Shown: positions 1 to 11,381 of the stretch, piece by piece
How the letters are laid out: every line of letters starts with the position of its first letter
How positions within the stretch are numbered: position 1 is the first letter of the stretch
Assembly: GCF_029407905.1 (NCBI RefSeq)
Contig: NC_073642.1
Location: forward strand, 8,928,001 to 8,992,000
DNA: 64,000 bases
DNA from: Bubalus kerabau
Lineage: Eukaryota; Chordata; Mammalia; Artiodactyla; Bovidae
Direction of reading: 5' to 3'
The notes under the pieces: generated by a model
Database searches by the model: none
What the model saw: the letters and a program-made list of their open reading frames with translations, nothing else
What the model was told of the DNA's origin: nothing
Made by a program: the position numbers and the translations under genes

Positions 1-652
1 GGGATAACCCCAGGACTCTGACTTTGCCTTGAATGCACCAGGTTAGTGAAAGTAACAGGAGGTGCCCACAGATTGTCAAAACACTCTGAAAATATCGTTT
101 GCCAATTTTAGGAGGATGTCCAAATATCAGCAGCCCTCTCCTCTGCCTTTTTCTGGCATTTAACAATATTCTGGTTAAAGGTCTTTAACTGCATTTGCAT
201 AATGTAAAAACATATGACTGACTCATAAATCTGTTTCCTATTTCCATTGTACTTAATTTTTCGGTTGTTTTCGAGAATGTATTATAATAAATATTCATAA
301 GCTCCAAGAAATCTCACTCTGGACCTTTCTTTATGTTTCATAGAGCTTTAAATAAAGTTTCCAAATGTTTTCCTGCTGCTGGGCTCTGTGATGGTTGCTG
401 AAGTTTTGCATGGTTTCCAAAGAGCCCTCAGGTGTTACGTACACCTTGTGCTCTTTCCTCTGGTATTTAGAAGCCGGCATCATACGTAAATGCCCCTCTG
501 TGGCTTGAGACATGTGGACTCCCAAGCAGCCAGTTGTACCAAAGAGCCTCTTGCCACTTGCCACACGTGCCGCTTCAGCCATGTGCTTAGCTGTGACCTT
601 CGAGAAGGCTGGCCCTTTTTCCTTTGTAATTTTCCAGTGACATTCATGGAGG
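1..652. other. No recognisable feature
   Basis: AT-moderate unique-looking sequence. There is no exon with convincing splice sites and no repeat that I can name. Confidence 0.5.
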
Positions 653-690
653 TCTGTGTGTTTGTGTGTGTGGGTGGTTGCCTGTGTGCC
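653..690. repeat. Degenerate (TG)n microsatellite
   Basis: A run of TG/TTTG units directly abutting the tail end of the adjacent minus-strand SINE, which suggests it grew from the SINE tail. Confidence 0.6.
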
Positions 691-898
691 TGCTAAGTTG
701 CTTCAGTCGCGTCTGACTCTTCGTGACCCTTTGGACTATAGCCCGCCAGGCTCCTCTGTCCATGGGATTCTCCAGGCAAGAATACTGGAGTGGGTTGCTG
801 TTTCCTCCTCCAGGGAATCTTCCCAACCCAGGGATGGAACTCGAGTCTTCTGCATTGGCAGGTGGGTTCGTTACCACTAGGGCCACCAGGGAAGCCTG
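688..898 (-). mobile_element. Bov-tA SINE
   Basis: Reverse-complement Bov-tA. The BovA part (AGTTGCTTCAGTCGCGTCTG) is on the left and the tRNA-like head (GCCACCAGGGAAGCC) on the right. It is moderately diverged. Confidence 0.9.
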
Positions 899-904
899 TT
901 TGTG

Positions 905-1239
905 TGGTTGCTGCTGCTAAGTCACTTCAGTTGTGTCCGACTCTGTGTGACCCCATAGACGGCAGCCCACCAGGCTCCTCCATCCATGGGATTCCCCAGG
1001 CAAGAACACTGGAATGGACTGCAGCCCACCAGGCTCCTCCGTCCCTGGGATTCTCCAGGCAAGAACACTGGAGTGGGTTGCCATTTCCTTCTCCAAAGCA
1101 TGGAAGTGAAAAGTGAAAGTGAAGTCCCTCAGTCGTGTCCGACTCTTAGTGACCCCATGGACTGCAGCCCACCAGGCTCCTCCGCCTATGGGATTTTCCA
1201 GGCAAGAGCACTGGAGTAGGGTGCCATTGCCTTTTCCGG
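905..1239 (-). mobile_element. BovA2 SINE dimer with an internal duplication
   Basis: Two BovA monomers joined by the GAAAAGTGAAAGTGAAGT linker, in reverse orientation. Longer than usual because about 59 bp of the left monomer (964-1022) is repeated immediately (1023-1081). Confidence 0.9.
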
Positions 1240-1420
1240 TTTGTGTAGTTAGATGGAAGCTAAAGGGATCAGAGCTGTTTGATGAGACTGTGTATGAGTT
1301 AATTATCACAGTAACTTCTGGTAACCCTGTGAGCAAATGAAAGACATCCCAGAGTTGTGAATTCCCTGGTGGCAAGCACTTAATGTTCATGGCGGAATAC
1401 TGTGAAGATGTGAGTACAAG

Positions 1421-1891
1421 CAGGCCTTGGAGACCTTGTGGAGGTTCCAGACCACTGCAGTAAAACGAATATTGCAATAAAACGAGTCCACAGATTCTTT
1501 GGTTTCCTAGTGCATAGAAAAATTATGTTTATACTATTGTCTATTAAGTGTACAGTAGCATTGTGTCTAAAAAATGTACACATCTTAATTAAAAATACTT
1601 TATTGCTAAAAAAAGCTATCATCTGAGCCTTCAGCAAATCATAGTAATCTTTTTGTAATAAGTAATATCAAAAATCACTGATCACAGATCATCATAACAA
1701 ATGTAATGATAATGAAAGAATTTAAAATATCATGAGAATGACCAAAATGTGACATAAAGACATCAAGTGAGCAATTACTATTGGGCAAACGACAGTGGCC
1801 GAAGGTTGTCACAAACCTTTGATTTGTTGTTAAAAAAATGCAGTAAAGTGAAGCAGAGTAAAGTGCGGTGCAGTGGAACGAGGTCTGCCGG
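1421..1891 (-). mobile_element. Tigger1-like DNA transposon, internally deleted
   Basis: Begins CAGGCCTTGGAGACC and ends with the inverted-repeat-like AACGAGGTCTGCCGG. The interior keeps recognisable Tigger1 end sequence (TCCAGACCACTGCAGTAAAA near the left, ACCTTTGATTTGTTG near the right), but no transposase. Family assignment and strand are from recall of Tigger1 termini. Confidence 0.7.
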
Positions 1892-2344
1892 TAACGCAGC
1901 CTTCCAGCTTTCTCCTGTAAGAAGCTGGGGACGTGCTTTCCGTGAAGGTGGTCTGAGAGGCACGTGCCCTCATCCCATCTGTCTGGCCGCTCCCTGCTGC
2001 GCTCACGCTCGACTGTTTCTCTAATCAGTTTCTGTCCCCCAGGGGACACAGCCAATGGCTGCCAGAAGCCTCCCTCTCTGAGCTGCTTCTGCACCTCCCC
2101 CAGGACCCTGGCTTTCATTTATTTCCCCTGTTTCACTACTCCTCTTATTTTTAAATTATTAACTGATCTCAAGTGTTTACAAAGATTAAAAAAAAAATAA
2201 CTCCTCTAGTCAAAAAGTTGTCTTTTCTTACCTCTCATATTGAATCAAAATTGTGCATCCTAGCATTCCAGATTCCCTCAGCTGATGGCCTTTTGCTCCT
2301 CTCATATCTTCCCGGGACCTGTAGAGAATGAGATGAATGTGCAC

Positions 2345-2520
2345 TTTGGTATCGGACTCAACAGACTTGGCGTCCTGGCTCTGCCAACTGATTGGGTGAC
2401 CCAGATAAATGGTTTGGCCTCTCTGAGCCTCAGTTCAGTCATTTGCAAAATGGGGACACCTTAGCTACTTCACAGAGTAGCTGTGAGGATGAAATGATCT
2501 GTGGCAGAAAATCTGACGCT
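2345..2520 (+). repeat. MIR SINE
   Basis: Contains the MIR core order: CTGGCTCTGCCAACT, GTGACC, CTCTGAGCCTCAGTTC, CATTTGCAAAATGGGGA and GTGAGGATGAAATGA. Confidence 0.8.
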
Positions 2521-3032
2521 TTGGAATATCCAGGGCAGAGAGCAGGCATGGGATTAGAAATATTCTTCCATCATGGAGCATCTTTGCATGTTCTTCTCTG
2601 TCTTTGAGTATTGCGCTGTAGAGGCACAGGGTTGTAGAATGGGAGGCCTTCCCATCAATTGCCGGCCAGACTTCAGCAGCTGAATTACCTCCTTGGCAGA
2701 TTGTGCTTGCAAACCTTATGGAGGGAAAGGCGACCTCGCGCTAAGGCCATCTAATTTGTTTTGGAACCACTCTTAATGGTAAGACCATTGTTCTTTTTGC
2801 TAATCCCAAACTGCCTCATTGGATGAATATCATGCAGTCTGTCCCCAAGCAGCCAGAGATAAAGGACGGGCCAGGGAGGCTGCACCTCTACACCACGTGG
2901 AGGAAAGGAAACAGGTGGCGATTCTCATCCTTGGGAGCGCAGGGGGCCCGGGCGCTGCAGTGGGGGCTGCTGGGAAGCAGACGGGACCGGGGCTGTCTTA
3001 ATGGAAGGATGATGTTCCTGCTCAATTACAGG

Positions 3033-3049
3033 AACCCTAACCCTAACCC
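3033..3049. repeat. Short interstitial telomere-like repeat
   Basis: AACCCTAACCCTAACCC: about three CCCTAA units in tandem. Short enough to be chance. Confidence 0.5.
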
Positions 3050-3330
3050 ATTCTCTTTGGTGCTGCTCAAGCCGCAGCTGAAACAAACTGGTGCTTATCT
3101 GTGGAGAGCAACAGGGGGATGAGAGGGCTTGAAACCATTTGAACAAGGCTCGAGGAAACTAGGGCTGTTAAGCTTTAGAGAAGGGAGGCAGGGGTCCAGA
3201 AGCTCACAGTCAAAAGGGCGTGTAGATCATTAGGCCCAGTGCTTTCCAAGATGATTTAAGTGGTACTGCTGAATTTCAGAAGGAGAAAAAGGATAATCTT
3301 TTGAATTTTATTTCCGTCTTAAACATATCA

Positions 3331-3449
3331 GGAAAAGAGTTTCTGTTTCCTATTAACATGGCTGTAACACTTAGAACACTTGTTTATCAAGGAAAGAGTT
3401 TCTGTTTCTTATTAACATGGCTGTAACACTTAGAACCCTTGTTAATCTC
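3331..3449. repeat. Two-copy 60-bp tandem duplication
   Basis: Copy 1 is 3331-3390 and copy 2 is 3391-3449. Both contain GAGTTTCTGTTTC and ATTAACATGGCTGTAACACT. They differ by a few substitutions and a one-base deletion, so the duplication is fairly recent. It is not part of a repeat family known to me. Confidence 0.85.
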
Positions 3450-3586
3450 CTTCAAAAAAAGAAGGGAAATAGGTCTCCCAGCAGAGTACCCTTAGCTAGA
3501 ATTTAAAGATTGGTCATTGTAAGATTTATTTTTATCATCATAGCACACGATGCCTCTTTTATGGTAGGACTAAGACGATGGTATAG

Positions 3587-3651
3587 AGGAGCCTGACGGA
3601 CTACAGTCTATAGGGTTGTGAAGAGTCGGACACAACTGAGCGACTGAGCAC
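3587..3651 (+). mobile_element. Bov-tA/BovA 3' fragment
   Basis: GAGGAGCCTGACGGACTACA followed by GAGTCGGACACAACTGAGCG. Only the SINE's 3' part is present. Confidence 0.8.
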
Positions 3652-4084
3652 ACAGAAGATGGACTAGAGATAGGCCAGAATCACGAAGGTGTGGTCCGGG
3701 GCTCTGGCTTCTTGTCTGGGGCTTCCGTGTCCTGGGAGAGCCTGCTTTGCTCTGGGGACAGCTCCATTAGGATGTGCTCCTTAAGGAGCCCACACGGATG
3801 TGTCCGATGTCTCCTCATGGGCCTACTGCTCCCAGAGGGGCCATCCAGGCAGGTGGCACGGCCATCCCAGATGGCAGATCTCCCCAGGCTTGCGGCCAGC
3901 TGCCGTGTCTCCCACGTCTCCCTTTAAGACGGCCACGCTCATGCTGCTTCTCCTTTGATGTGGATCTTCTGCCCTTTATGAGTGGGTGGCCTGGGTTAAG
4001 CTATTTAGCACCTCTGGGCTTCGGTTTCCTGTCTTCCTGCTCAGGGGAGTGGCCCGTGGCCCAGCAGCCAGGTGTCCAGCGGGG

Positions 4085-4175
4085 AACTTGTTAGAAATGC
4101 AGGAGCTTATGCCCCAGCCCAGCCCTGCTGAGTCAGCATCGGTCCTGTAGCAAGATTCCCAGGAGCCATCTGGGA
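4085..4175. mobile_element. MER5-like hAT fragment
   Basis: CTTGTTAGAAATGCAGGAGC, then CCCAGCCC, TGCTGAGTCAGCATC and AGATTCCCAGGAGCC recall MER5A-type non-autonomous elements. Ends are not defined. Confidence 0.5.
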
Positions 4176-4439
4176 AACCGGCGCCAGAGAACTGGGAGGA
4201 GAGGGGTGGCTGGTGAGACCGTGCCTCACTTTCCTTGGACGTTCTGTTTCCACGAAATTCGCCTCTGTTTACCTCGGCATTTTAGCAGAACCAGCCCAAA
4301 GCTGACACCTCCAGCTGACAGCTCATTACTGGGTAAACCAGCCCCTGGGATTTTAATGCAAACTTGTTGTCAAGATGTGGCTTTGTCCTCCAGTGTTTGT
4401 GTAGTTGTTTTGAATCCACAGGAAGGACTATTTTTATTC

Positions 4440-5290
4440 CTTTATATATGTATGTATACACACACAGAGATTTATGGAGCTGTAGTTCACATATCATACA
4501 ATTACCCATTTAAAGCATACAGTTCAGTGGTTTTTAGTGTATTCACAGAGTTGTGCATCTCTCACCACACTTAATTTTCATTACCCTTAAAAGAAACCGA
4601 CCCCGCTTCCCTACCCGCCTCAGCCTTAGGCGATCTCTTCTGTTTCTGCAGATCTGCCTAGTCTGGACATTTCCCTTGAATGGACTCAGGCAGTGTGTGG
4701 ACTTGTGCCTCTGACTTTCTTCATTCATAATGCCTTCAGGGATCATCCATGTTTTAGCAAGTCTTAGTACTGCATTTACTTTTTATGGCTGAATATTATT
4801 TCACTGTGTGGATTTGCCACCTTATGTTTACCTGTTTACTGACTGATGGACATTTGGGTTTTTCCACCTTTTGACTATCGTGAGTAATGCTGCTGTGAAA
4901 ATTGTTATCCACGCTTTTGTGTAGATGTATGTGCATATATCTTTTCAAGTTTGTTTTTTTCTTTCTTTAGATGAATACCCAGGTTGGGATTGCTGAATCA
5001 AGGGGTAGTTCTGTTTGAAAAAAAATTTAAGGGACCCCCCCCCATACTGTTTTTCATCATGACTGCACCAATTTACATCTCCATCAACAGTGCATGAAGT
5101 TTCCCTTTTCTGCACATCCTCACCAACACTCACGATCTCTTGACTTTTGGATAATAACCATTCTAACAGATGGGAGGTGATATTTCATTATGGTTCTGGT
5201 TTGTATTTCCCCGATTATTAGTGATGTTGAGCACTTTTTCGTGTACTTGTTGGCCATCTGTATGTCTTTGAAAAATGTCTGTTCAGATGA
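4440..5290 (-). mobile_element. Old L1 3' fragment, antisense
   Basis: Antisense L1 3' UTR/ORF2 tail: GAGCTGTAGTTCACATATCA, the TGATGGACATTTGGGTTTTT block, GGGATTGCTGAATCA, and the ATCTGTATGTCTTTGAAAAA block at the right. Highly diverged and without a long frame. Confidence 0.75.
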
Positions 5291-5299
5291 AATGTGTTT

Positions 5300-6045
5300 T
5301 GAGATCCAGTTTCCAGGGTGTGGAAGTGGGTGATTTCCCACAGCATCAAGTAGGTCTCCAGACCCCAGCTGGATGTTCTTCTGTTCAACTCAACTCGGGC
5401 ACTACCTGGAGAGACCACCAAGGTCTATAGGTTAAGGTTTCGGTCCTACCAGACTCCCCTGCTCCCCACTTTAGGTGCCAGTCTCAAGCCCATGCAGTTC
5501 CTCCTGGCTGACTGGTTATAAGCCAGAGGTTCGTGTGATTCTATGCCTCCACGTGTTCACCAGCCCAGAATCTCTCTGAACCCAGTCCTTTTGGATTTTT
5601 ATAGGAGCTTCATTACATAGTCATGATTGATTAAATCACCGACCGTTGGCAATTGATTAAACCTCTAAGCTCTCTCCCCCTGGACATTGGGGGATGGGAC
5701 CAAAAATTCAAGCTCTCTAATCACATAGTTGGTTCTCCTGGCAACCAGGTCCCATCCTTGTGATCCTTGTATGTGTATTAGTCGCTCAGTTGTGTCTGAC
5801 TCTTTGTGACCCCATGGACTGTAGCCTGCCAGGCTCCTCTGTCCATGGGATTCTCCAGGCAAGAATGCTGAAGTAGGTGGCCATTCTCTTCCCCAGGGGA
5901 CCTTTCCGACCCAGGGGTCGAGCCCGGGTTTCCTGCACTGCAGGCAGGTTGCTTACCATCTGAGCCACCAGGGAAGCCCAGGTCCCATCCTTGGGTGGGT
6001 CAAAAATCACCTCATTGATATAATAAGTGACACCTTCCCTGCTCT
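5300..6045. repeat. Ancient interspersed repeat, family not assigned, split by a SINE
   Basis: Sequence such as CATGATTGATTAAATCACC and CTAATCACATAGTTGGTTC is familiar from widespread mammalian repeats, but I cannot name the family with confidence. A Bov-tA insertion splits it. Confidence 0.4.
5761..5979 (-). mobile_element. Bov-tA SINE with 16-bp target duplication
   Basis: A complete reverse-orientation element. The flanking direct repeat CCAGGTCCCATCCTTG is at 5745-5760 and 5978-5993, exact over 16 bp. Confidence 0.93.
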
Positions 6046-6047
6046 TG

Positions 6048-6165
6048 GGGCTTCCCTGATAGCTCAGTTGGTAAAGAATCCGCCTGTAATGCAGGAGACC
6101 CCGGTTCGATTCCTGGGTCAGGAAGATTCGCTGGAGAAGGGATAGGCTACCCACTCCAGTGTTTT
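6048..6165 (+). mobile_element. Bov-tA tRNA-like monomer (left part of tandem)
   Basis: GGGGCTTCCCTGATAGCTCA through CTACCCACTCCAGTG. Truncated after the tRNA-like region and joined directly to the next SINE. Confidence 0.85.
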
Positions 6166-6356
6166 GGGGCTTCCCTTGTGGCTCAGCTGGTAAAGAATCT
6201 GCCTGCAATGCATGAGACCTGAGTTTGATCGCTGGGTCGGGAAGATCCCCTGGAGAAGGAAATGGCTACCTACTTCAGTATTCTTGCCTGGAGAATCCCA
6301 TGGACAGAGGAGCCTGGCGGGCTGCAGTCCGTGGGGCTGCACGAGTCGGACACGCC
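6166..6356 (+). mobile_element. Bov-tA SINE (right part of tandem)
   Basis: GGGGCTTCCCTTGTGGCTCA through GAGTCGGACACGCC. Head-to-tail with the preceding monomer, a known arrangement in this family. Confidence 0.88.
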
Positions 6357-7251
6357 TTGGTTGTCACCTTTACAGTGAAGAGGCTTCCCTGTGGCCCTTG
6401 GCGCCTCTGGCTAAGGTGTGTTTCTGCCTCAGGCTCTCTCCTCTGTCTGGCCAGCCACCCCAGACAGCTCTCCTGTTTCCTTGAAAGTCTTCCCGGCCTG
6501 CCTGGACTTCCTCCTTGCCCGCCTTTTCATACTTTGATCTTCCAGGACTGTGCTGGGCCTGGGGACCTTGGCTGTGGGGGGCCTCTTCCACCCTTGATGC
6601 TCTTCCTTTTAGCGTTTGCTCTTTCTGATGGAAGCTCTCTGTGGGCTCCTAGGCCACACGGTTACTTTTCCTAGATGATCTCTTCCTGTTTTCCTTGTCA
6701 GGAAACTTGTCAGATTTTTTTTCCAGCTCTCCTGACAATATCTGTTTGTTTGTTGGCTTTTTTCCCTCCTGTATAAAACCTAGTAGTTGATGATTAGAAG
6801 GCAGGACAAAGAATGCCCAGAGGCTGATTAAAAATGGGAGTTTATAATTGAGTCACATGTAAGAGATGCAATGCCACAATGCTACAGAAGTTTCCAGAAT
6901 AAGGGGACTCTTGAGTATTGCGAGGTGTAGGAGGAGCATGGAGTCCTTGTCAGGGAAGTGCCCGTCTGGCCAACGTAGAAGGTAGGAGGCCTGAGAAGTT
7001 CTCCACTGCCCGCTCCCTGGGACTCTCTTCTCTCCCAGCCTCAGGCTGGCTGGTGGGCATGCAGTGGGCACACAGGCACTCTGCCCTGCAGGGCTGGGCA
7101 CTCTGGGCCTGAAGCAGCACCCATGGAGGCACTGGGGACCCAGGAGGGAGGCCCCTCTCATCCCAGGCGGCACCCCACCTTGCGACTCTGGCCCTGAGTC
7201 TCGCCGACCCCCTTCTCTGAATGTTTTGAAGTTTACATTCGTAAAGCCTGG
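6357..7251. other. No recognisable feature
   Basis: Moderately GC-rich sequence between SINEs. No splice-bounded exon or nameable repeat seen. Confidence 0.5.
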
Positions 7252-7408
7252 GAGATCCTGGTGGCTCAGACAGTAAAGAATCTGCCTGCAATGCAGGAGA
7301 CCTGGGTTTGCACCCTGGATCAGGAGAAATTCCCTGGAGAAGGGAATGGCTGCCCACTCCAATCCATGGGGTCATAAAGAGTTGGACACAACGGTGCAAC
7401 TAACAGTT
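7252..7408 (+). mobile_element. Bov-tA SINE, internally deleted
   Basis: The tRNA-like head (TCCTGGTGGCTCAGACAGTA) and 3' end (GAGTTGGACACAACGG) are present. The middle segment with the GCCTGGAGAATCCCATGGAC motif is missing. Confidence 0.85.
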
Positions 7409-8589
7409 TCACTTTTTTTCACTTTTCTTAAAGCCTTCTCTGTGCTTGTGGCCCCTGACTGGTGGGGAGGCTGTGCTGGGGGAGTGGGCAAGATGCCTGG
7501 TGATGTTATGGAGGCTGGGTAGGGACTGGGGTGGGAGGAAGCGTCCTGCCTTTGGATCTCAGTCCTTCGTGGAATGTCTTAGTCATGATCAAAAGAGAGG
7601 GTGGAGAGAAGGGAAGACAAGTGTTGGGGGTCCAGGAGTCTGAGGGCGCCCAGAGGAGGGGGCTGAGGGCTCACCCGATGGAAATGACAGGATTTGGGAT
7701 GGACTGGAGCAGGCAGGAGGGGAATCCAGGAGACACTTGGGCTCCGGCCTGAATCATTGATAGTGCCCACTGTGCTGGGTGATCTGGAAGGAAAAGCTTG
7801 GGGAGAGGCAACCTGAGCTGTCTGCAGGGTCTGGGGGCTGTCAAATTGGAGGCGGGGTCTGGGTGTGGGCCAGGTCCCAGCTGCACACCGCTCTGCAACC
7901 TTTCTTGGCTCTTTCTTCCTGGAGGGAGCGGGGTGAATTGCAGGGGAGGCGGCACGGCTGAGAAATGGAAAGCAGGGTCCTTGAGGAGAGGGGAGCAGGC
8001 AGGGGAGCAGGGCGGGCGGGCAGGCGGGGGGAAGGATGTTTGTGTTTGTTACCACATGCTGGCTTCCGTGATTGGAACATCGCTCCCCCTCAGTTCGCCT
8101 CCAGGACATTTTGTGACCAAGCATAACACTCATCCTTCAAATTGCTGCTAATTTATTTACGGTTTTTGGTGATTGCATGTCATGTGCACCCTGAGAAAAA
8201 CAAGCAGGGAATCAAAAAATGATGATTTTTTCCTGGAAAAGCATGCCCATTCTAGGCCTGCAGTGACAGCAAGAGCCAAGGCAAACATTCAGTTGAAACC
8301 AGAGCCGCTGAGGAGCCGCCTTCCTGGTGGCTGTCGTGGGCTAGGCGGGGATTGCGACACGGTGGGCCCAGGGCCAGGCCTTGTCTGGGCTGCGTTTGGG
8401 GCAGGTGGGTGGTGGGTCACCAGGGGTGGGCGGTGGGGAAGTGAGATGTGCCCCGAGAGGCCCAGGGAACTTCGGTAGGAGTGAAAGGGTCTTTCTGGGA
8501 CGTTCCTCACCCCTGAGCAGGCGGCACAGATTGTGAGCAGGAGTTGGGGGGAAGGCCATAAGATGGGAGTGGGGATAAGAAAGGGAAGG
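7409..8589. other. No recognisable feature
   Basis: GC-rich, including a purine-rich GGGCGGGCGGGCAGGCGGGG run near 8010-8030. No gene could be supported on either strand. Confidence 0.5.
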
Positions 8590-8776
8590 TTGTCTCCGAC
8601 TCTCTGCAACCCCATTGACTGTGGCCCACCAGGCTCCTCTGTCCATGGGATTTCCCGGGCAAGGATATTGGAGTGGGTTGCCATACCCTTCTGGAGGGGA
8701 TCTTCCCAACCCAGGGATCGACCCAAGGTCTTCCGCATTGCAGGCAGATTCTTTACTATCTGAGTCACCAGGGAAG
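8590..8776 (-). mobile_element. Bov-tA SINE
   Basis: GTCTCCGACTCTCTGCAACC on the left and GTCACCAGGGAAG on the right. Slightly truncated at its tail. Confidence 0.88.
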
Positions 8777-10535
8777 TGGGAGTCGGGGAGGAACTGTGAA
8801 TCTCTGAACTTCAGGGAGAGAGGACCCGGCCAGAGCAGCTCCTGGGTCCCTGGGTGCCTTGAGGGAGACGTCAGGCCTCCCGGCAGGTGGGAGGGATGGG
8901 GCCAAACCCAGCTCTGTTTGCAGAGTGAGCCTACGGACATGAGTCGGTGAAGTGATTTTTGTCTCTCTGGCAAAAAGCAGGCTAATATGGTGGGAGTGGA
9001 GGAGAGGTATGCGGAGATGTAATCGCAGTTTTCCTGGCTTTGAAGTGTGATGACCCCTGCAGACTCAAGGGTCCAGGGACCACCTGGTGAGCAGCCAGCC
9101 TCCTTGGTACAGCTTCCTATGATTCCTTGGATGATGAATTTTTATGCCTTTATGCTTGCGTTTTGGATAATGTGGAGGTAGGCATCAACTTGAAATGGGT
9201 CCCATCCTCCCGCCTTCTACAAAGGGGCATCCCACTTACGTGGGCTTGACAGTTTGGGGGAAAAGAGCCTCAGAAATTCAGCCTCAATTTAAGTACCTGC
9301 TCTGCCTGGTGGCTAAGGTGCCTGTGTGGTTGGGCAAGCATGGGGGGAGTCAGGTAGCCCCCAGGTTGAGCAGGACCTGACTTCACAGAAGCTAAGAGAG
9401 CTCCGTGCTGGAAATCACAGGAGTTCTGTTTTCCTTGGGCTGTGACGGGTGCAGATTGAAGATCTATTTGCAGTGAAAGCACTGGGTTTTGGGAACACAT
9501 GTTGGCTATTGTTTGGGATTTCCTTCTTTATTCCTTGTTAATTCATGGCACTCACTGTGAGCTGGATGTCAGTGTAGGGGAAAACAGCATCCCACAAACA
9601 GAGACATGTCATTCTTACCAAGGGACTGATGGTATTTGGAAAACAGGGAAGCTCCAAGGAAAATATTCTGAGTGTCAAGGATGGAGCCATTGTCTGGGCT
9701 GGGAGGTGTTTCTTTGAGTCATCCGAGGGTTTTACCACTACAGCTTGGGCTGTCTGCACTTCCCTCTGTTTCCAGGCCTGAGAAATGTGCTGTGCTGGCC
9801 TGGGTGCAGCCTATGATTTTGAAGATGCCTTTCCTAGAGAGACTAGCTCCAGAGTGGGTTTCTTTCTGCCTCCAACACCCTGCAGTCCATCTGGGCCTCA
9901 GCATCCAGGCACCCCCATCTCACTCCATCTTCCTTGAGTTAAAATCTCCACTCATGGAAACCAAGTTGCTGAAGGCAAGAAGGGCCTGAGACCCACAGGG
10001 AGGCTGATGCAGATACAAGGCAAACCAGATGTTCCCTTCTCCCTGGCAGAGAGGCACCCAAGTTCACAGGGCATGTGGGGAAGTGTTTTCCTTTAAGGAA
10101 GACATCTGTATGGAAATGGTAGCCCGAGTAATGTGATGTGACCGTTGCCATGTCAACTCGTGTATGTTTCCCCTCCCCTCAGATTATTGACCGGCCCAGT
10201 CAATGTTGCATAAAAGTCATGCAATGCCTTGGAATGTGTTTATGTGCTGTCCTCTGCCAGGACTTTTCAGCATTTTTTTTCCTACGTGTATTTTGCTTTT
10301 GGGAAGATGGCCTGTCACTTTGGTTTAACTGTGCTCTATTTTGGGGGAACTACATATTTCTTAGATTTGTAACAGGGCCGTGGTGGCTTAGATTCTGGAG
10401 GAGCAACCGAGGGAGGAGGGTGCGGGGCAGCAGGGAGACCCGCCTGAAGCTCCTTCAGCTGTGATTGAAGAAGTGGGAACCGGGGGCCAGTCCGTGAACA
10501 ACTGGCAATTACTGTGGGGAGGTAAGGGGTGTGTG
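8777..10535. other. No recognisable feature
   Basis: Unique-looking sequence of mixed composition. I found no exon with paired splice sites and a protein match, and no clear repeat. Confidence 0.5.
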
Positions 10536-10744
10536 GGCTTCCCAGGTGGCGCTAGTGGTAGAAAACCCACCTGCCAACGCAGGAGATGTAAGAGGTGAGG
10601 ATTTGATCCCTGGGTTGGGAAGACCCCCTGGAGGACGGCATGACAGCTCGCTCCAGTATCCTTGCCTGGAGAATCCCTTGGACAGAGGAGCCTGGTGGGC
10701 TACAGTCCAGGGGGTTGCAGAGAAGCGACATAGCATGCATGCAG
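10536..10744 (+). mobile_element. Bov-tA SINE
   Basis: GGGCTTCCCAGGTGGCGCTA through GAGAAGCGACATAGC, followed by a TG-rich run (10746-10785). Confidence 0.9.
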
Positions 10745-10745
10745 G

Positions 10746-10785
10746 GGGTGTGTGTGTTTGTCTGTGGGCTTGCATATGCACACAC
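10746..10785. repeat. (TG)n-rich tail
   Basis: GGGTGTGTGTGTTTGTCTGT and following bases next to the SINE 3' end. Confidence 0.6.
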
Positions 10786-11381
10786 GTGAAAACTCCTCCC
10801 TCCTGGGCTCCTGTGATGGCCTGGGGCATGGACCTTCTCTGACTCTGCTCAGCTCGGGTTGTGTGTCCCACTGGCCACGCTGACCTCGCTGTCTCACACC
10901 TCTCCCACATCCTCAATGCCTCCTGGTGCAGCACCCACTTCCTTCTGCTCAAGCCCCACCTCCCCTGTCTCTTCTGCCTTAGGGCCAGTTTGGCTCACAG
11001 GTGGTCTTCCCTGCCCCCCGGCTTCCCTCTCCCGGCAGCGTGACTGCTGAGCTCAGCCTTGCCTCACTTCTTGGCTAGATCTTCATACCCTCCATCGTCT
11101 TCCCTGGCTCCGGCCTTAACCCGCCCCCAAATCCAGTGTGATCTTCTCAAGCAATGTTTTTGTTCTTCTTAATCACAAAAGGGCTAATTCTTCCCACCTG
11201 GGCCCAACCTACATGTTCTCTTCGTAAACCACCACTCTGATCATGTCTATCATTGATTGGACTCCTCCAGAGACTTATTACAAAGCCAGTACCTCAGCCT
11301 GGTCCCCAGGCACCCCAGCGTCGGACCCTAGTCTGGCTCGTGCCTGTTCTTGGAACTCTGCCCCACTCCTTCCAGATAGCT

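Noticed and set aside
917..1477. 186-codon minus-strand open frame
   Set aside because: It reads through a BovA2 SINE and flanking DNA; the peptide is the usual SINE translation, with no gene features.
2823..3122. 99-codon plus-strand frame
   Set aside because: No domain, spans the telomere-like repeat, and no splice context; likely chance.
6048..6130. tRNA-like sequence (GCTCAGTTGG...GGTTCGATTCC)
   Set aside because: It is the tRNA-derived head of Bov-tA, not a tRNA gene. The same applies to the heads at 28246, 42195, 45836 and 50067.
8341..8973. 210-codon minus-strand frame
   Set aside because: GC-rich sequence crossing a Bov-tA SINE; no domain.
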